Below, in pieces: positions 5,437-7,163 of a stretch of 7,163 nt of DNA. The stretch spans positions 1-7,163 of the forward strand of contig JALRDW010000022.1 of the NCBI GenBank assembly GCA_023262065.1, written 5' to 3'. This DNA comes from Acidimicrobiia bacterium. Its GTDB lineage: Bacteria > Actinomycetota > Acidimicrobiia > IMCC26256. The translations under genes and the position numbers were made by a program. Within the stretch, counting starts at the first letter, position 1. Each line of letters starts with the position of its first letter. Under the pieces are notes generated by a model that ran no database searches, was not told the DNA's origin, and saw nothing but the letters and a program-made list of their open reading frames with translations.

Positions 5437-5473
5437 GGGGCGCCGGGCCGGTACGATGCCGGACCGGCGCCCC
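5437..5473 (+). terminator. Large inverted repeat between pilin and tadE; candidate (partial) terminator or attenuator
   Basis: The left arm 5437-5451 and right arm 5459-5473 are 15 nt each and pair in 14 of 15 positions (G5447 opposite A5463), around the 7-nt loop TACGATG. The GC-rich stem is followed, after a few bases, only by a short GTTT near 5479-5482, so termination would be incomplete or factor-assisted. That would suit a pilin made in excess over TadE/TadG. The loop also contains TACGAT, an actinobacterial -10-like hexamer, so a promoter/operator role for tadE is an alternative. Confidence 0.6.
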
Positions 5474-5491
5474 TCGCCGTTTCCGGGTTCG

Positions 5492-5510
5492 GGCGGGGGA
5501 ACGACCCGCC
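5492..5510 (+). repeat. Third hairpin of the pilin-tadE gap
   Basis: GGCGGG, 7-nt loop GGAACGA, CCCGCC forms a perfect 6-bp stem. Confidence 0.4.
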
Positions 5511-5514
5511 ACAC

Positions 5515-5536
5515 GGTCCGGCCCGACGGCCGGACC
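5515..5536 (+). repeat. Fourth hairpin of the pilin-tadE gap
   Basis: GGTCCGGCC, loop CGAC, GGCCGGACC is a perfect 9-bp stem with a tetraloop. It ends about 70 nt before the tadE start and is followed by a short ACCCGG direct duplication. It is stable enough to act as a terminator or processing barrier; no T-tract follows. Confidence 0.5.
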
Positions 5537-5592
5537 CGGACCCGGCGGTGCGGCACGATCGGCGCCCACCGGACCATCCGAACGACGGCATG

Positions 5593-5597
5593 AAGGG
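5593..5597 (+). promoter_or_regulatory. Weak Shine-Dalgarno site favouring the GTG start of tadE
   Basis: AAGGG lies 7 nt before the in-frame GTG at 5605. The ATG at 5590 has no purine-rich site upstream, so GTG is mildly preferred, although the evidence is not decisive. Confidence 0.4.
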
Positions 5598-5604
5598 CGA
5601 GCAG

Positions 5605-6045
5605 GTGGACGCACGGCTCCGGGAACGAGGCGCTTCGGCGGTCGAGTTCGCCATCCTCGTGCCCGTGCTCGTCATGATCGTCTTCGGCATCGTCTACTTC
5701 TCGATCTACTTCAACGCGGCGCAGGGGACCCAAGCCGCCGCACGCGAGGGGGCACGGCTGGCCTCACTGCGCGGGACGAGCGCCAACGCGGCGTGCCTCG
5801 CGGCGAGGGACGCGCTCGCCGGTGTCTCGGTGGACGAGGGTTCGGCGACCTTCGGCGTGGCAGCCGGCGCTGCTCCCACCTCCTTCTCCTCGTCGTGCTC
5901 GGGTTCGAGCACCTCCGCCTATCCGTGTGTCAGCGGGACCGGCAACGTGTTCGTCACCGTGAGAGCGGACGTCACCTTCGCCGTGCCGTTCGTGCTGTCC
6001 GGCGCCCAGACGGTCTCGTCCACTGCGAGGTTCCGATGCGAATGA
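5605..6045 (+). CDS. tadE: TadE-family pilus assembly (pseudopilin-like) protein
   Basis: A 146-residue TadE-like protein. A short basic N-terminus leads to G9|ASAVEF, which resembles the prepilin-peptidase site with E14 at +5. A membrane helix spans about 13-35, and FNAAQGTQAAAREGARLASL is the classic TadE continuation. The extracytoplasmic part carries a Ser-rich stretch near 92-105 and four cysteines (64, 98, 108, 145), which could form two disulfides. The end, ARFRCE, follows a beta-rich segment (VFVTVRADVTFAVPF). TadE-type pseudopilins help assemble or anchor Flp pili. The start is either GTG 5605 (AAGGG 7 nt upstream) or ATG 5590 (adding MKGEQ, no SD). Reading further upstream to 5074 crosses the second pilin gene in another frame and is not credible. 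It overlaps the next gene by 10 nt, so the two are co-translated. Confidence 0.87.
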   Translation: MDARLRERGASAVEFAILVPVLVMIVFGIVYFSIYFNAAQGTQAAAREGARLASLRGTSANAACLAARDALAGVSVDEGSATFGVAAGAAPTSFSSSCSGSSTSAYPCVSGTGNVFVTVRADVTFAVPFVLSGAQTVSSTARFRCE

Positions 6046-7163
6046 CCCCGACTCGTCGTGACGCCGCCGACCGCGGCGCGGTCGCCGTGCTCGTCGCCAT
6101 CATGAGCGTCCTCCTCGTCATCTGCATCGCGTTCGCCGTCGACCTCGGCTACGCCTGGCAGGTGAAGCGCTCGATGGTGAAGGCAACCGATGCCGCCGCA
6201 CTCGCGGCGGCCCGTCAGGCCCGCGACGAGTCGGTCGCCGGGCAGACGCTCGGGTCGGGCTCGTGCGCGCCGGCCGCCGTGGCGGCCTCGGCGACGAGCG
6301 CGTTGGGGGCGAACCGCTCCGACGCGACGATGGACTTCTGCGCCATCGCCAACTCCTCGGCCCGCAAGCGCGGCGTCGTGACGGTGCGGGCCACCACCGA
6401 GGCCCAGATGTCGTTCTCCCGGATCATCGGGTTCGACGAGGTGACCGTGCGCTCCTCGACCTCGGCGCTCTGGGAGCAGGCCCGCCTCCTGCCCTTCGCG
6501 GCATGCGCGGTGAAGGGGAACAGCAGCGCCGCCGACTGGGCCGAGGACCCCTCGAGTCCGGTCAGCACGGTCCTCCAGGCGAGTTCGTCCGACACCTCCA
6601 CGATGTGTTCGGGCGGCAAGAGCGGTGCGTTCGGGGTCATCGACCTCGACAGCCGGCCGAACTCGGCGACGAACTTCACGGCCTGCCGCACCGACGACGT
6701 CGCGATCGGCGAGGACGTCGAGGAGTGGTTCGACGAGGGCTACGACGGCAACATCCCGATCGATGCGTACCGATGCGCCACGGTCGGCCAGTACTACGGA
6801 TCGGCCTCGGTGAACGTCGATCGGGCGATCTGCCTCATCCCCCGGGGGTCGCTCGTGGCCCTGCCCGTGGTGACGGAGACGCCCCGCAAGCAGTCCTCGG
6901 CGAGCAGCAAGCAGTGGATCGTGCGGATCTCCGGGTTCGCGCTCACCCGGTTCGATAACTCCACCGGTAACAACGGCACCGACCTCTGCAGCGAGTACCG
7001 GAACGCGGCCAGTGCCGCGCGCCGGGATCGCACACCGGACCGGCCCCTGCGGGCCCGACCGATCGTCATGCGTCCACGCGCCGCGATCGGCGACGTGTCC
7101 ATCGCACAGACCGGCACCTGGCCGGCCTCGGTGACGCTCAACACATCCACCACGTTGACGGTC
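6036..7163 (+). CDS. tadG: TadG-like pilus assembly protein (partial, C-terminus beyond right edge)
   Basis: 376 codons remain open at the window end. The N-terminus has the TadE/TadG-like pattern DRGAVAVLVAIMSVLL, then a membrane helix (about 15-37) ending VDLGYAWQVKRSM and the characteristic KATDAAALAAARQA (49-62), as in Tad-associated proteins. The remainder is extracytoplasmic, Ser/Thr-rich, with eight cysteines (77, 102, 157, 191, 217, 247, 266, 318) suited to disulfides. ATG 6036 is preferred because GAGG lies 5 nt upstream. A second ATG at 6042 forms ATGA with the tadE stop. Residues 329-348 are abnormally Arg-rich (eight Arg in 20), which could be a linker or a local frame disturbance. 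Tad genes often occur as tadE-tadF-tadG; here the two overlap directly. The family assignment is good, but whether it is TadG proper or a generic TadE/TadG-like protein is uncertain. Confidence 0.83.
   Translation, partial: MRMTPTRRDAADRGAVAVLVAIMSVLLVICIAFAVDLGYAWQVKRSMVKATDAAALAAARQARDESVAGQTLGSGSCAPAAVAASATSALGANRSDATMDFCAIANSSARKRGVVTVRATTEAQMSFSRIIGFDEVTVRSSTSALWEQARLLPFAACAVKGNSSAADWAEDPSSPVSTVLQASSSDTSTMCSGGKSGAFGVIDLDSRPNSATNFTACRTDDVAIGEDVEEWFDEGYDGNIPIDAYRCATVGQYYGSASVNVDRAICLIPRGSLVALPVVTETPRKQSSASSKQWIVRISGFALTRFDNSTGNNGTDLCSEYRNAASAARRDRTPDRPLRARPIVMRPRAAIGDVSIAQTGTWPASVTLNTSTTLTV

Noticed and set aside
4238..5593. Plus-strand open frame of 451 codons in another frame of the kinase, regulator and pilin
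   Set aside because: It is Arg/Pro-rich shadow sequence overlapping three genes with clear family motifs, and has no ribosome site or domain.
5074..5604. Long N-terminal extension of the tadE frame
   Set aside because: It runs through the second pilin gene out of frame and through the hairpin region. TadE-like proteins begin just before the membrane helix, as at 5605 or 5590.
4305..5690. Minus-strand open frame of 461 codons spanning the regulator and second pilin
   Set aside because: It crosses two well-supported plus-strand genes and their intergenic region, and has the low-complexity Arg/Gly/Pro composition of GC-rich shadow frames.
6263..6958. Plus-strand open frame of 231 codons inside the tadG-like gene
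   Set aside because: It is an out-of-frame shadow. The frame from 6036 carries the TadG-type membrane helix and DAAALAAA motif and stays open to the window end.

Overview
The window is a GC-rich bacterial chromosome segment. The homodimeric-type pyruvate dehydrogenase E1, the Flp/Tad pilus genes, the frequent GTG starts with strong Shine-Dalgarno sites and the tRNA gene without an encoded CCA all fit a high-GC actinobacterium. An Acidimicrobiia-like lineage is my best guess, but the sequence does not prove it.

Layout. Positions 1-2046 (minus strand) hold the N-terminal three quarters of aceE, which runs off the left edge. A 186-bp divergent region rich in palindromes separates it from a small Flp-type pilin gene on the plus strand (2233-2421). 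That gene is followed by three stacked hairpins, the last a good terminator, and then by a convergent tRNA-Val(GAC) on the minus strand (2552-2623). Next comes a translationally coupled plus-strand two-component pair: a polytopic membrane histidine kinase (2782-4338) and a NarL/FixJ-type response regulator (4335-5030). After a 183-bp promoter-like gap there is a second Flp pilin gene (5214-5405), then a 199-bp gap packed with inverted repeats, then tadE-like (5605-6045) and tadG-like (6036 to the right edge) genes that overlap each other.

How the parts relate. From about 2233 to the right edge the theme is a type IVb (Flp/Tad) pilus: two candidate pilin subunits, two TadE/TadG-family pseudopilin-like proteins, and a sensor/regulator pair between the pilins that could control them (inference from position only). 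The ATPase, platform proteins, CpaB/TadZ and prepilin peptidase are not in the window and may lie to the right or elsewhere. aceE and the tRNA are housekeeping neighbours.

The most unusual material is non-coding. Both pilin stop codons are followed at once by series of hairpins. The one after the second pilin includes a 15-bp-arm inverted repeat whose loop holds the only TAnnnT-like hexamer noticed there. I see no CRISPR array, insertion sequence, phage gene or toxin system.
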